Source: Maribacter sp. MJ134
GTDB lineage: Bacteria; Bacteroidota; Bacteroidia; Flavobacteriales; Flavobacteriaceae
Direction of reading: 5' to 3'
DNA length: 64,000 nt
Assembly: GCF_003970695.1 (NCBI RefSeq)
Contig: NZ_CP034570.1
Span: 2,418,001 to 2,482,000 of the forward strand
The notes beneath the pieces are model-generated. The model made no database searches and had not been told where the DNA came from. It saw nothing but the letters and a program-made list of their open reading frames with translations. This document shows, piece by piece, positions 53,965-63,068 of this stretch (positions within the stretch are counted from its first letter, which is position 1; each line of letters begins with the position of its first letter). The translations under genes and the position numbers were made by a program.

Positions 53965-55800
53965 TCACTGTGATTTTTTAATCAAGATTACCCAGTCTTG
54001 ATTTTTAATTTGCTCTTGTTTTAATGGTGGCGCGCCCATTTCGGTTGTACCACCGCCTTTTACAGATAATACACTTCCATTTTGAAGTTCGCCCCCTACC
54101 AAAGGGTCAAACCATTGAATGGTAAAAACACCTTCAATAGCACTTAAATCAATGGTGTAGTTCTTGGCGTCTGGCAAGTAAATGGCATAGATCTCTCCAG
54201 GTTTTTCTAAACAATAGCCTTGTACTGCACTAATGCGCTCTGGGTTCGCTTCCATTTCCCAATAAGGCAAATGATTTTGAAAAAATTGAAGCGCATGATC
54301 CGTTAATTCCCAAAGCCTATCCGTTGTTCTCCAGTCCTCTGTATTTAAATCATTATACCTATTATTTGCACCATAATACCACTCAACACCTGCCGCACCG
54401 GAAAGTAAGGTACCCCATAGGACATAGCGCCTAATGGAATCGTGGTTATAATCGACGGAATCCGGGACAACCCCGGTATGCCACATCCCTATTTCATCCA
54501 TTGCAATGAGCCAAGGATGCCCGGCAGCTTTAGATTTTTTCTTCCATTCCGTTACTACTTTAGCAGCGTTTTCCCTTTTATCGACCTGCAGGGAGAGTCC
54601 GTCTAAGTTCTTATAACCGACTATGGAATCCAATACATTACCTCTTGCAGGTTCGTGAGAATGTGTATGCAATAGTATAGGGTGATCGTATGGGTCTATC
54701 TGAGTAAGGTAATCGGTCATCGCTTTACGCTGACCATCATTTTGCGCGATAGGCGTGAATTCTGCAAAACCATTCTCTTCGCCCAAATTCCATTGGAGAC
54801 CCAAATGGTGTCCAAACCGAGCTACCATTTCCTGAAAGTATAATTGCCTTAAGGAACCAGTATCTCCATTATCCAACATCGTTTCATTTTCTGTTTCCTG
54901 TAAAACCGCATGCAAAAAAATACCCTTGGACTGCATGTGTTGAAAAACAATTTCCCATTGCTCAAGTTTACTAACATCAAAGCGGGTGAAATCGTCCGGT
55001 TCCGCATAGGGCCAAACATCCTTACCATCGCCCTTAATGTTCATCGTTAAAAAGTAGGCGACGTTCATTCCTTTAGAGGCCAGATAATTCATAGCCCCCA
55101 CAAGACCTTTACCTTTGCCATTTTGCCAAGTGGGGTCGCCACTATTCCAATCTTCTAAATGTGGTTCGTATTGATGTAAAAGTTGGCTGGTCTTGGATTC
55201 GCCATCCCTTTCAGCGGCCTGCATCCTATACGTACCGTCAAAATCTTCATACGCCAGTAAATTTTCTGGACTATCGGCACCGCCCTTTATCCAATAGGTA
55301 TCAGAATCCTGAAATTTGAAGTAGCCGTTAGCATTCACCAATCTCCCTTGAGCCCTAAAATCCGGGGCTTTTTTATTAGATGGAACGACCATGAATTTGC
55401 CACTTGCATCTGCAACGGGTAATTTTTCAGTGTTGGCCGTTATTTGCTGTAACGCTATCTCTTCTCCTTTGTATAGTGTAGCCTCAAAACTCCATTCCCC
55501 TATTTTGTCCGGCGTAAAACGGACTTGCCAAACGGAACCGGAATTGGCACTAGTCTCAGCCGCGTTTCCATCAGTCGCATAAAACCCCCTAATTGCATAT
55601 TGAGACTCCTTATGCGTAAAATTGACCACTAATTTATAATTTAGAAAAGGATTGATTTCATCCGTCTCGGAAGTTTCCTCTCCATCAAAGGATAAGGTTA
55701 TGGTATGCCACTTTTGGTATTTAGTCAACACCTTATCTTTATCTTCAGTTACACATCCTAGATGAAGTAGAATGACAAAAAATAGCATGTATTTCTTCAT
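53965..55800 (-). CDS. DUF5060 glycoside-hydrolase-like lipoprotein
   Basis: A 611-residue lipoprotein (lipobox LHLGC, Cys16). The N-terminal beta-sandwich (WHTITLSFDGEETSE, PFLNYKLVVNFTH) is DUF5060-like. The central TIM-barrel-like part has LQWNLGEENG (Glu near 337) and IAMDEIGMWH (Glu near 434), spaced like an acid/base and nucleophile pair. The end resembles the collagen-binding-like C-terminal domain of such proteins. It is probably a surface glycosidase of unknown specificity. Confidence 0.82.
   Translation of the reverse strand: MKKYMLFFVILLHLGCVTEDKDKVLTKYQKWHTITLSFDGEETSETDEINPFLNYKLVVNFTHKESQYAIRGFYATDGNAAETSANSGSVWQVRFTPDKIGEWSFEATLYKGEEIALQQITANTEKLPVADASGKFMVVPSNKKAPDFRAQGRLVNANGYFKFQDSDTYWIKGGADSPENLLAYEDFDGTYRMQAAERDGESKTSQLLHQYEPHLEDWNSGDPTWQNGKGKGLVGAMNYLASKGMNVAYFLTMNIKGDGKDVWPYAEPDDFTRFDVSKLEQWEIVFQHMQSKGIFLHAVLQETENETMLDNGDTGSLRQLYFQEMVARFGHHLGLQWNLGEENGFAEFTPIAQNDGQRKAMTDYLTQIDPYDHPILLHTHSHEPARGNVLDSIVGYKNLDGLSLQVDKRENAAKVVTEWKKKSKAAGHPWLIAMDEIGMWHTGVVPDSVDYNHDSIRRYVLWGTLLSGAAGVEWYYGANNRYNDLNTEDWRTTDRLWELTDHALQFFQNHLPYWEMEANPERISAVQGYCLEKPGEIYAIYLPDAKNYTIDLSAIEGVFTIQWFDPLVGGELQNGSVLSVKGGGTTEMGAPPLKQEQIKNQDWVILIKKSQ
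53980..54006 (+). terminator. Terminator of the DUF4407 gene inside the convergent gene
   Basis: AATCAAGA/TCTTGATT (53980-53987 and 53996-54003) is followed by a T-run. It lies within the last codons of the convergent DUF5060 gene. Confidence 0.6.
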
Positions 55801-55909
55801 AAATTATTTTTTAAGCTTTCTTTTTTACAGAAATATTTCTGAACTTTTTTCCTGAACTACATAAACAAATACTACCCTATCCAATAAGTCAACTCAACTT
55901 ATAGTTCGT

Positions 55910-56911
55910 TTAATTTCCCCACATTCTTTTCCAAAGCTCCTTCAACAGTCTTTTTGCATCCCGTTGAAATTTTGGAGTTTCCTTCACTATGATATCGTCC
56001 TCCTTTTTAATTAATTCATAAGAGAAAGCGAATTTTTCTTCGTTTTCAGAGAGACTTACCAAACCAAACCTAAGGTCGTTGAAGACAAGTTGTCCATCTT
56101 TTTCCGAAAGCGTATACCAGCCCTCGGTTATCGCAATCAGTCTCTTGATTTTTTCATGGGACTTTAAGGTTTTCAACAGGTTTCTATTTTTGGGATAAGC
56201 CTTAAACTGAACCGTATCTGAATCAAAAAACGAATAATTCCCAATTAAATAAGCGTCTTTGGTGTCTACATTAGCGGTCCAAAGAACGGTATTGAAAGGA
56301 GTGGGCCTTATATCCATCTGGGTATACACTATATTCTGATTTTTAAGACTATCCTCAAATTTTGTGAATGCAATACCTTTTAAAACTAAAGTAAGTAGTA
56401 AATATGTTGAACTTAGTATAAGTCCGGCCACGTTGTACTTTTTTCGTCGGGGCGCCGTTCTTCTTTGACGCGCTGCCAAGATTAAGCATACCAAAAAAGG
56501 AAGGGTATACAAGGGATCTATTACAAATATGCTCTGAAAGGCTAGTCTTGTTTCAAATGGCCAAAAAAGTTGTGTACCCCAAGTGGTAAAAGCGTCTAGT
56601 ATGGGGTGGGTGAAGAGACCCCAAAACATTAACCATGACCAATTCTTCCATGTTGCATTACCATTTCTATTTAAGCGCCATACCAGCCAACCAAAAATGG
56701 GTGCAAATAAAACCGCAAATAGCAAGGAATGGCTAAAGCCTCTATGCCATTCGGTAGCGGTAACCGTATCCGTAAAATAACGTGCCAGTACGTCCAAGTC
56801 TGGTATTGTGCCTGCAATTGCACCATAAACCATCGCCTTATTCCCCACTTTTTTCCCAAGTACTGCCTCCCCTACAGCTGCTCCTAATACTATTTGTGTG
56901 AGTGAATCCAT
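55910..56911 (-). CDS. YdjM-like membrane-bound metal-dependent hydrolase
   Basis: A 333-residue protein starting MDSLTQIVLGAAVGEAVLGKKVGNKA, with GTIPDLDVL, HRGFSHSLLFA and THPILDAFTTWGTQLFWPF. These are the His/Asp motifs of the YdjM/YbcI family. Several hydrophobic spans lie in the N-terminal two thirds and a soluble C-terminal part follows. The substrate is unknown. Confidence 0.9.
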   Translation of the reverse strand: MDSLTQIVLGAAVGEAVLGKKVGNKAMVYGAIAGTIPDLDVLARYFTDTVTATEWHRGFSHSLLFAVLFAPIFGWLVWRLNRNGNATWKNWSWLMFWGLFTHPILDAFTTWGTQLFWPFETRLAFQSIFVIDPLYTLPFLVCLILAARQRRTAPRRKKYNVAGLILSSTYLLLTLVLKGIAFTKFEDSLKNQNIVYTQMDIRPTPFNTVLWTANVDTKDAYLIGNYSFFDSDTVQFKAYPKNRNLLKTLKSHEKIKRLIAITEGWYTLSEKDGQLVFNDLRFGLVSLSENEEKFAFSYELIKKEDDIIVKETPKFQRDAKRLLKELWKRMWGN

Positions 56912-56955
56912 AGGTTAAGAAATATTCGTTAAATTACTTTTTTCTACTTATTCAA

Positions 56956-56990
56956 TACTGTTTGCTAAATACTGAACACTGCTAGCTCCT
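56956..56990. repeat. Heptamer-phased degenerate repeat
   Basis: TACTGTT, TGCTAAA, TACTGAA, CACTGCT and AGCTCCT follow in 7-bp phase, matching the type seen at 33639-33722 and 63034-63068. Confidence 0.65.
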
Positions 56991-56993
56991 GTT

Positions 56994-58781
56994 TTAATCT
57001 ACAATCTCCATTTTCTTTAACAAGAACGAAGCGTTCATATTCTGACAAATACCCCCTTTGAACTTATAATCAAAATGCAGTTCGTTCGCTATGATTTCAG
57101 CATCAAAATAATAATTTTTTACCTGTGGTAGTTCCTCGGCAACATCACAAAGACTTAAATCGTGCGTAGCTATAATACCTGTGGAATTTGAAACAACTAA
57201 ACGTTCCAAAAATTTTCTAGACCCCTTGGCCTTGTCCGTGCTGTTCGTTCCTTTTAAGATTTCATCCAGAACAATAAAGTAGTGGTCTTTCTGAATTTCG
57301 TCCACAATAAATTTTAATCGCTTTAATTCTGAAAAGAAGTACGACTCATCATCCGTTAGAGAATCGGTGGTACGCATACTGGTAATCAATTTTATAGGCT
57401 TATAGGTAACAGACTTGGCACAGACCGGAAGTCCGATGTTGGCCATAAGCAACTGTAAGGAAACCGTACGTAGAAAAGTACTCTTGCCGGCCATATTTGC
57501 TCCTGTAATAATGAAAAATTCTTCTTCTTTGACTTCAAAATCGTTAAGAATACTTTTTTCAGGTGCTAAAAGTGGATGACCCGCCTGTACCGACTTTATG
57601 GTACTTCCTTCCTTGACGATTTTTGGAAACGTATAATCTGGATGGTTAAATACAAAATTACCTAGCGTACAGTAGGTATCATAAAAGGCGATGGTATTGA
57701 ACCAATTCTCAACATCACTTCCGTAGGTGCTAATCCACTTCTCCATCTTAAAACAGGTTGCTAAGCCCATAAGAAACAGCCCATTTCCAAAAATGAGGTA
57801 AATGATATTATTGTTCCTATCCAAACTGTTCAATAGGTTTGAAAATTCTTTTAAGGTTTCTGAAGTTTTACGACCATCGCTTAAGATTTGACTCTTTTTA
57901 TCCATCAAAAAATCCGATGTGAACTCTTGCTCCTCTATGAGCCGTAATAGTTTTGAATACTGATGAAACGTAGCTAACAATTTACCAGAATTTGCGCCCA
58001 GTCTAGCTATTTGCCTGGTATAAATCCCCGTAAGTAACAATCCGAAAACCACCCAATAGATTAAGGTGGACTCCGCAAGGAAATCCATGAAATAAAGTAT
58101 AAACAGGAAAACTGAAATTCCAGAAAATATCCAAGGTAAAACCTTCATGAACCTTGGCACAAAGGGCTTATAGTTGTTAAGCCAGTTTATAATAGTTGGT
58201 GTAGGCGTATCTGTTTTAACCATACTAGCAGTTGCAGAAAATTCTTGTCGCCATTGTGGATTTTTAGCCAATTCTGCAATACCTTCTTGCTTTTGCTTAA
58301 TGGCATCGATGCTGTTTTCTTTTAAAATGTGCGCAAGCATGTCTGCACCTTCCTTTAGTGCAGTTCTATTGCTATATTGATAAAACGAACCCTTCCCAAA
58401 AAGGTCGATATCTTGACTGTAATAGTGGGTACTATCCTTAAATTCATCACCGCTGGGCAGATGATGAAAATCTCTTTTCAGTACCTGAATTTCCGTTTCA
58501 TTGATGGCTATCAATGCCTTTAACTTATCTCGCTTCTGCTGCAGATTTGTATGTCTTGACACGAGATACAGGAATAAAATAACTGTCGCTAAAAGTACGG
58601 CAACAACAAATTTGATAGTATCCCTTAGAACGTATATCGCAATAACGGCAAGAACAAAGCCCCCTAAACGCAACATGCTGGACGCCCATAGCTGCTTTTG
58701 CTTTTGGGAAAGTTCTGCAGTGTATTTTTGCGTCTGATTTTGGTAAAAGGCAAATAAATCTTGCATTCTTCTATTGAACAT
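56994..58781 (-). CDS. MutS-like membrane-associated ATPase
   Basis: A 595-residue protein with two pairs of hydrophobic segments (about 30-75 and 215-255) and a C-terminal MutS domain V. Walker A is GANMAGKSTFLRTV (near 430), then SLTDDESYFFSELKRL, Walker B FIVLDEILKGTNSTDKAKGS and GIIATHDLSLC. It lacks the mismatch-recognition domain of MutS, so a role other than classic mismatch repair is likely. The family is common in Bacteroidota. Confidence 0.9.
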   Translation of the reverse strand: MFNRRMQDLFAFYQNQTQKYTAELSQKQKQLWASSMLRLGGFVLAVIAIYVLRDTIKFVVAVLLATVILFLYLVSRHTNLQQKRDKLKALIAINETEIQVLKRDFHHLPSGDEFKDSTHYYSQDIDLFGKGSFYQYSNRTALKEGADMLAHILKENSIDAIKQKQEGIAELAKNPQWRQEFSATASMVKTDTPTPTIINWLNNYKPFVPRFMKVLPWIFSGISVFLFILYFMDFLAESTLIYWVVFGLLLTGIYTRQIARLGANSGKLLATFHQYSKLLRLIEEQEFTSDFLMDKKSQILSDGRKTSETLKEFSNLLNSLDRNNNIIYLIFGNGLFLMGLATCFKMEKWISTYGSDVENWFNTIAFYDTYCTLGNFVFNHPDYTFPKIVKEGSTIKSVQAGHPLLAPEKSILNDFEVKEEEFFIITGANMAGKSTFLRTVSLQLLMANIGLPVCAKSVTYKPIKLITSMRTTDSLTDDESYFFSELKRLKFIVDEIQKDHYFIVLDEILKGTNSTDKAKGSRKFLERLVVSNSTGIIATHDLSLCDVAEELPQVKNYYFDAEIIANELHFDYKFKGGICQNMNASFLLKKMEIVD

Positions 58782-58841
58782 TTTTATTGCGAAGAGAAAC
58801 CCAGCGTTGATTGACGCATAAAGATATGGATAAGCCTGGTA

Positions 58842-59195
58842 TTACAATGCCTCCAAAGCAGTCCTTAATTTCTTTGTAAATTTCGCCACTACTAGCTCAT
58901 ACGAATGATCTATAAGTTCCCTGGTTAATTGAGGGTCTATATTATCCAGAAAAACAGTATTCCAGTGCTTTTTACTCATATGCCAGCCTGCAATGACGCC
59001 ATCATAGGTCTCCCTTAGTTCAATGGCCCTTTCGGGGTCGCATTTGAGGTTTACCTGTGCAGGAACTCTTTCCAGACCGCAAAGTGCGAACATTTTTCCC
59101 ATGACTTTAAAAACAAGGGTTTGCTCATCAAAAGGAAAACCTTCGGTCACACCTTTCTTTGCGATGCAGTACTCCCTGAATTCTTCGATATTCAT
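58842..59195 (-). CDS. MmcQ/YjbR-family protein
   Basis: A 117-residue protein with the family pattern: EFREYCIAKKGVTEGFPFDEQTLVFKVMGKMFAL at the start and GVIAGWHMSKKHWNTVFLD in the middle. It has a CyaY-like fold with a role usually described as DNA binding. The length is normal. Confidence 0.93.
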   Translation of the reverse strand: MNIEEFREYCIAKKGVTEGFPFDEQTLVFKVMGKMFALCGLERVPAQVNLKCDPERAIELRETYDGVIAGWHMSKKHWNTVFLDNIDPQLTRELIDHSYELVVAKFTKKLRTALEAL

Positions 59196-59201
59196 GAGGG
59201 A

Positions 59202-59594
59202 CTAAATACCTTGAGAATCATAAACGATTACTTTAGTCCATAATTTACTGGACTCCTCTATAAAAAGTTTGTGCGGTGCTTCATCTTGGTAGTTCTGCTG
59301 TGCCTCGGCCGACTCAAAAGAAACAATCAAGGAATAAGTAAAAGAACCATCAACTACATCTCTACTGGCTCTTGGCGGTTTACCGATGAATTTTGTTTTA
59401 GCATAGGCGGAGTTATCCAAGAATTTCTGAAGTGACGTTTCAAAAGCTTTACAATCCTCCTTACTATCAGGATTTTCGAGCCAAAAATATACCGTATGGG
59501 CAAAATTGGAATCAAACTCGTTCATAGTTTCTTTGTTTTGGGCAAGGGCCGTTAGTGATACGGTTAAAAATAATAAAGTCGTAATTGTTTTCAT
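59202..59594 (-). CDS. Secreted Dabb-domain (stress-responsive A/B barrel) protein
   Basis: A 130-residue protein with a signal peptide (cleavage near ALAQ, residue 19) and a Dabb-like dimeric alpha/beta barrel (HTVYFWLENPDSKEDCKAFETSL, YSLIVSFESAEAQQNYQ, HKLFIEESSKLWTKVIVYD). The exact role is unknown. It lies 6 bp before the MmcQ gene. Confidence 0.88.
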   Translation of the reverse strand: MKTITTLLFLTVSLTALAQNKETMNEFDSNFAHTVYFWLENPDSKEDCKAFETSLQKFLDNSAYAKTKFIGKPPRASRDVVDGSFTYSLIVSFESAEAQQNYQDEAPHKLFIEESSKLWTKVIVYDSQGI

Positions 59595-59640
59595 AATAAA
59601 TAAGTCTAGTCCTAATTTAAATAAAGTTCTTATATGAGCG

Positions 59641-60264
59641 TTATTTGTCCAACAACTCCTTTTGTTTTTCGGTAATCTCCAGAGCGGTATAATCTAGCTT
59701 CCAACCAATGGTTTCTACAATTTTTTCAATAAGAAGCACGGTCTGCAAAGCTTCCTTTCTAGCCGTATCCATCAAACCACTTTCCGGTATTTTCTCTAGA
59801 ATATGATTTTTTGCCTCTTGGTTCAGCGTAGTCAGATCATCAGGGGTAAATGTGTTGAAGAGTCCGTTTTTTACATCGTAAAATTCCATTTCTGGGGATA
59901 TGGAAAGTACCTCTGGCTCAGGAAAATTGGTTAGGATGATTTTCTTCTTTCCGTCATCGGCATGCATAAAAATTTTCTTCAGATCATACCCTATTTGCGC
60001 TTTTGCTTTAATAACTATGAGCGCCTTTTTCTTACTGCTCACCAAACTTAGAAAGCGCTCTTTGGTATTCTCATACTTATAAATCTCGGCGAAATCGCCC
60101 TCCACGGATATTAACTTACATACACTTCTTATTTTTTCTAACAATACGGTAGACTGATGCGATGTAATCTCCTTGCTTTGTTTTTTTCTAAAGAAAGAAA
60201 ATAGCCAGTACATGCTAATGGCTCCTAATATTAATCCCAGAAAAACTTCTAACACATTATCCAT
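59641..60264 (-). CDS. DUF4230 protein
   Basis: A 207-residue membrane-anchored protein with one N-terminal hydrophobic segment (about 5-25). The body has KALIVIKAKAQIGYDLKKI, FPEPEVLSISPEMEFYDVKNGLF and a helical end, matching DUF4230. Its start overlaps the end of the DUF4260 gene by 8 bp. The function is unknown. Confidence 0.86.
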   Translation of the reverse strand: MDNVLEVFLGLILGAISMYWLFSFFRKKQSKEITSHQSTVLLEKIRSVCKLISVEGDFAEIYKYENTKERFLSLVSSKKKALIVIKAKAQIGYDLKKIFMHADDGKKKIILTNFPEPEVLSISPEMEFYDVKNGLFNTFTPDDLTTLNQEAKNHILEKIPESGLMDTARKEALQTVLLIEKIVETIGWKLDYTALEITEKQKELLDK

Positions 60265-60616
60265 TTTTATTCCCTATTTCACCTAAGTGTGTAAACTTGA
60301 ACCCGCGATCATATTTAAGTCCGTACCCAAAGATTCTATCCATGGCGGCATGCGAAAATACAATAACGCCTATTAATTGAACGATTGGAAAAGAAAAATA
60401 CATGCCGGAAAAGTATAGGACAATAGCAATTCCACGGTGATGAAAGAGATTGTAAAGCCTAACCCCCATCTTATTATTGACCAAATACCCTAACATTCCC
60501 ACATCTGGCAATAACAATAATACCGGAAACAACCACCATTGATATCCCAACAAACCGAACATGAATATCCCTAAAAGAAACAGAGCCAATTCTTCTAATT
60601 TTAGCAGGGTTCTCAT
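60257..60616 (-). CDS. DUF4260 membrane protein
   Basis: A 119-residue protein with about four hydrophobic segments and the DUF4260 motifs LLLPDVGMLGYLVNNKMGVRLYNLFHHRG and SHAAMDRIFGYGLKY. It is 2 bp after the cyclase gene and overlaps the DUF4230 gene. Confidence 0.9.
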   Translation of the reverse strand: MRTLLKLEELALFLLGIFMFGLLGYQWWLFPVLLLLPDVGMLGYLVNNKMGVRLYNLFHHRGIAIVLYFSGMYFSFPIVQLIGVIVFSHAAMDRIFGYGLKYDRGFKFTHLGEIGNKNG

Positions 60617-60618
60617 CG

Positions 60619-61365
60619 CTATTCTATTTTATAAAGCACCGGTCTACTTGAACTAGCATCATTTTCAAAAGGAGCAACCTGTAGGTTTAGAAAATAATCT
60701 CCATCGGCAATTGTGTTAGGTACATAGATGAATTCTGTAATAGTAGCTTCATTCCTAATTACACCATTAAAATCCCAAAAGGCCTTATGAGCTAAAAGCG
60801 CACCGTTGTCCTTTTCTTTATCCACCGAAGGCAAATCGATCAATAGATGAGTGATTCCTTTTTCCCTTAAATACATAGCAGCTTCTTCCAACAGATAAGG
60901 CGGATTGGTATTTGAATATTGTCGTGTAATTTTAGTTGCCGTATTGGGTAAAGTTCTAATGACTAAAGCCGCTGCATCTGCGTTAGCGATAGCATTTTGC
61001 AACTGTTTTTTAGAAATCACGAAGTCGTCCCCTAATTTTCCCGGGGCAAGAGTTATTAATTCCGCTAAGAAAAAATAACTGTTTAGCACCTTGTTTACAG
61101 ATTTAAAATCCTTGGTAATGTGTCCCACACATTCGGTATGCGTTCCATGTGCATGGGGATTGAAACTAATATCATTAAAATTTGTCGAAGCTCCCGCGGC
61201 AACACTTCCTATAAAATCGCCCGCTTTGTGTGGTTCCATTTTAGGATGATTTACGTACCATGCATTTACATTGGTCTGGTCCCCTTTTAAGGGCATTGAA
61301 ATATCCAATGGCTTGGACAAATTTATTTTATAGTCCTTCTTTTTATATGTTATTGTAGTTTTCAA
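60619..61365 (-). CDS. Cyclase / kynurenine-formamidase-like metal hydrolase
   Basis: A 248-residue protein of the cyclase family. FNPHAHGTHTECVGH carries the HxGTHxD/E-type metal motif, and LLIDLPSVDKEKDNGALLAHKAFW is the usual C-terminal half. It probably hydrolyses an amide or ester. It starts a small operon with DUF4260 and DUF4230 genes. Confidence 0.9.
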   Translation of the reverse strand: MKTTITYKKKDYKINLSKPLDISMPLKGDQTNVNAWYVNHPKMEPHKAGDFIGSVAAGASTNFNDISFNPHAHGTHTECVGHITKDFKSVNKVLNSYFFLAELITLAPGKLGDDFVISKKQLQNAIANADAAALVIRTLPNTATKITRQYSNTNPPYLLEEAAMYLREKGITHLLIDLPSVDKEKDNGALLAHKAFWDFNGVIRNEATITEFIYVPNTIADGDYFLNLQVAPFENDASSSRPVLYKIE

Positions 61366-61457
61366 TATAGTAGGTCTCAGCGATTGTAGCGGAGACGTGT
61401 CTTTTAAGTTAGGTTTTTAAGGCTCTCTATTTCCCTTTAACCGCAAAATTTTAGTGC

Positions 61458-62588
61458 CTACAAGTTAATCATAAAGAGGTCCGCCGCAATCCCATCGGCC
61501 AAGAATTTACCTTTTTTAGTTGCTAAAAGCACATCTCCGTCTAGGTATAACAGATGCTCTTCTATGTATTTTTCTGCTTGTAACATTACATACTCTTTAT
61601 ATTTAGTACCAAACTCAGCAGCTATTCTAGACAGTGAAACACCCCAAATGGTGCGTAAACCGGTCATTACATACTCGTTGTACTTATCGGTAGTAGAAAG
61701 CACCTCAACCTCCATAGGGAGTTCTCCTTGTTCAATGGCCTTTAGGTATTTTGGGTTATTGTTGATATTCCATCCGCGGCTAGTTCCATTAAAAGAATGC
61801 GCGGAGGGCCCTATTCCTAGATATTTTTTCTGCTGCCAGTAGGCCGAATTGTTCTTAGAAAAATATTCAGGTTTACCAAAATTGGAAATCTCATAACAGG
61901 AATACCCCGCATTACTCAAAGTTTCGTTTAATATATTGAAATGTTCCTGTGCAATCTCATCCTCCACAGGCTTTACCAAGCCTTTTTTAACAAAGCTGGC
62001 CAAGGCGGTATTAGGCTCAACGGTCAGGGCATAGCTAGATATATGCGGAATTTTGAACGTTAGGGCCTTTGCGATGTTCTCTTTCCACCGTTCATTGGTC
62101 ATGTTGGGCATTCCGTAAATGAGGTCAATAGAAATATTATCGAAATAACGGCTCGCTCGGGCAATGCAGTCTTCAGCTTCTTTGGCATTATGTGCCCGGT
62201 TCATCAACTTTAAATCTTCCTCAAAAAAAGATTGAATCCCAATACTTAATCGATTAATAGGACTTCTTGAAAGTGCTACTAATTTCTCTTCCGACAAATC
62301 ATCAGGATTCGCTTCCAAGGTAATCTCTGGAGATGCCGCAACCGAATAATTATCATAAACCGCTTTTATAATACGATCTATTTCTTCTGTTTCCAGAACG
62401 GACGGTGTTCCACCTCCGAAATAAATCGTTGCTACAAGCTCATCTTCAAATTCTTTCTTCCTAAGCTCCAACTCTTTGCACAAAGCATGTACCATAATTT
62501 CTTTCTTCATCATACGCGTAGAAAAATGAAAATCGCAGTAATGACAAGCTTGTTTGCAAAAAGGGATGTGGATGTAGATTCCCGACAT
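61458..62588 (-). CDS. hemW: Radical SAM protein HemW
   Basis: A 376-residue radical SAM protein. Cys11, Cys15 and Cys18 in PFCKQACHYCDF form the [4Fe-4S] site. IYFGGGTPSVLE, NRLSIGIQSFFEEDLKLMNR and the C-terminal HemW domain (YNEYVMTGLRTIWGVSL) are typical. It is a heme chaperone related to HemN, and it keeps the HemW-type spacing. Confidence 0.95.
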   Translation of the reverse strand: MSGIYIHIPFCKQACHYCDFHFSTRMMKKEIMVHALCKELELRKKEFEDELVATIYFGGGTPSVLETEEIDRIIKAVYDNYSVAASPEITLEANPDDLSEEKLVALSRSPINRLSIGIQSFFEEDLKLMNRAHNAKEAEDCIARASRYFDNISIDLIYGMPNMTNERWKENIAKALTFKIPHISSYALTVEPNTALASFVKKGLVKPVEDEIAQEHFNILNETLSNAGYSCYEISNFGKPEYFSKNNSAYWQQKKYLGIGPSAHSFNGTSRGWNINNNPKYLKAIEQGELPMEVEVLSTTDKYNEYVMTGLRTIWGVSLSRIAAEFGTKYKEYVMLQAEKYIEEHLLYLDGDVLLATKKGKFLADGIAADLFMINL

Positions 62589-62594
62589 TTAGTA

Positions 62595-62622
62595 AACAGT
62601 TAGCTGTTGGCAGTTGGCAGTT
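62595..62622. repeat. Heptamer repeat on the left of the four-helix-bundle gene
   Basis: AACAGTT, AGCTGTT, GGCAGTT and GGCAGTT are in 7-bp phase. In the opposite orientation they resemble the repeat at 63034-63068. TAAACAGT at 62593-62600 is inverted as ACTGTTTA at 63056-63063. Confidence 0.7.
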
Positions 62623-62632
62623 TTTTTATGGT

Positions 62633-62998
62633 TCATTTTGCTCCAAATTTGCCAGGGTTATTTATCATATAATAAATTAACCTTCCAACCTCGTCACTCA
62701 CTTTTATGAGCTCTTCAAAAGTAGGTTGGTCGATATAATTACATGCAAGAGAAAATTCTAGCCAACCTTGTGTTTCAGAATTTTCAGAATCACTATCCGT
62801 AAGCTTACTTACAAAATGCTTAGGATAGCTCCTTTTTCTATAAGCTTCCGAAATATTAATAGAAACACTCCTGGATGATCTTCTTACCTGGTCTGTTAAA
62901 GAATACCTTTCTTCTTTTGGAAAAGATTTAGTCAATTCGAAAATTCGCATGGCAAGATCAAATGATTTTCGATATGCCAATAAATCTTGAAACTTCAT
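62633..62998 (-). CDS. Four-helix-bundle protein (S23/IVP family)
   Basis: A 121-residue helical protein with the family pattern KFQDLLAYRKSFDLAMRIFELTKSFPKEERYSLTDQVRRSSRSVSINISEA (positions 2-52). The family was first seen within 23S rRNA intervening sequences and is also related to Avd accessory proteins. Here it lies alone between hemW and ruvC, flanked by inverted degenerate repeats, which suggests it was inserted as a unit. Confidence 0.93.
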   Translation of the reverse strand: MKFQDLLAYRKSFDLAMRIFELTKSFPKEERYSLTDQVRRSSRSVSINISEAYRKRSYPKHFVSKLTDSDSENSETQGWLEFSLACNYIDQPTFEELIKVSDEVGRLIYYMINNPGKFGAK

Positions 62999-63033
62999 AA
63001 ATACTCGTATTTTTATAAGTTATTTTTTATGCC

Positions 63034-63068
63034 AACTCAATACTGCCAACTGAACACTGTTTACTTTT
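63034..63068. repeat. Heptamer repeat on the right of the four-helix-bundle gene
   Basis: AACTCAA, TACTGCC, AACTGAA, CACTGTT and TACTTTT are in 7-bp phase. The last units run into the ruvC stop codon. Confidence 0.7.
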
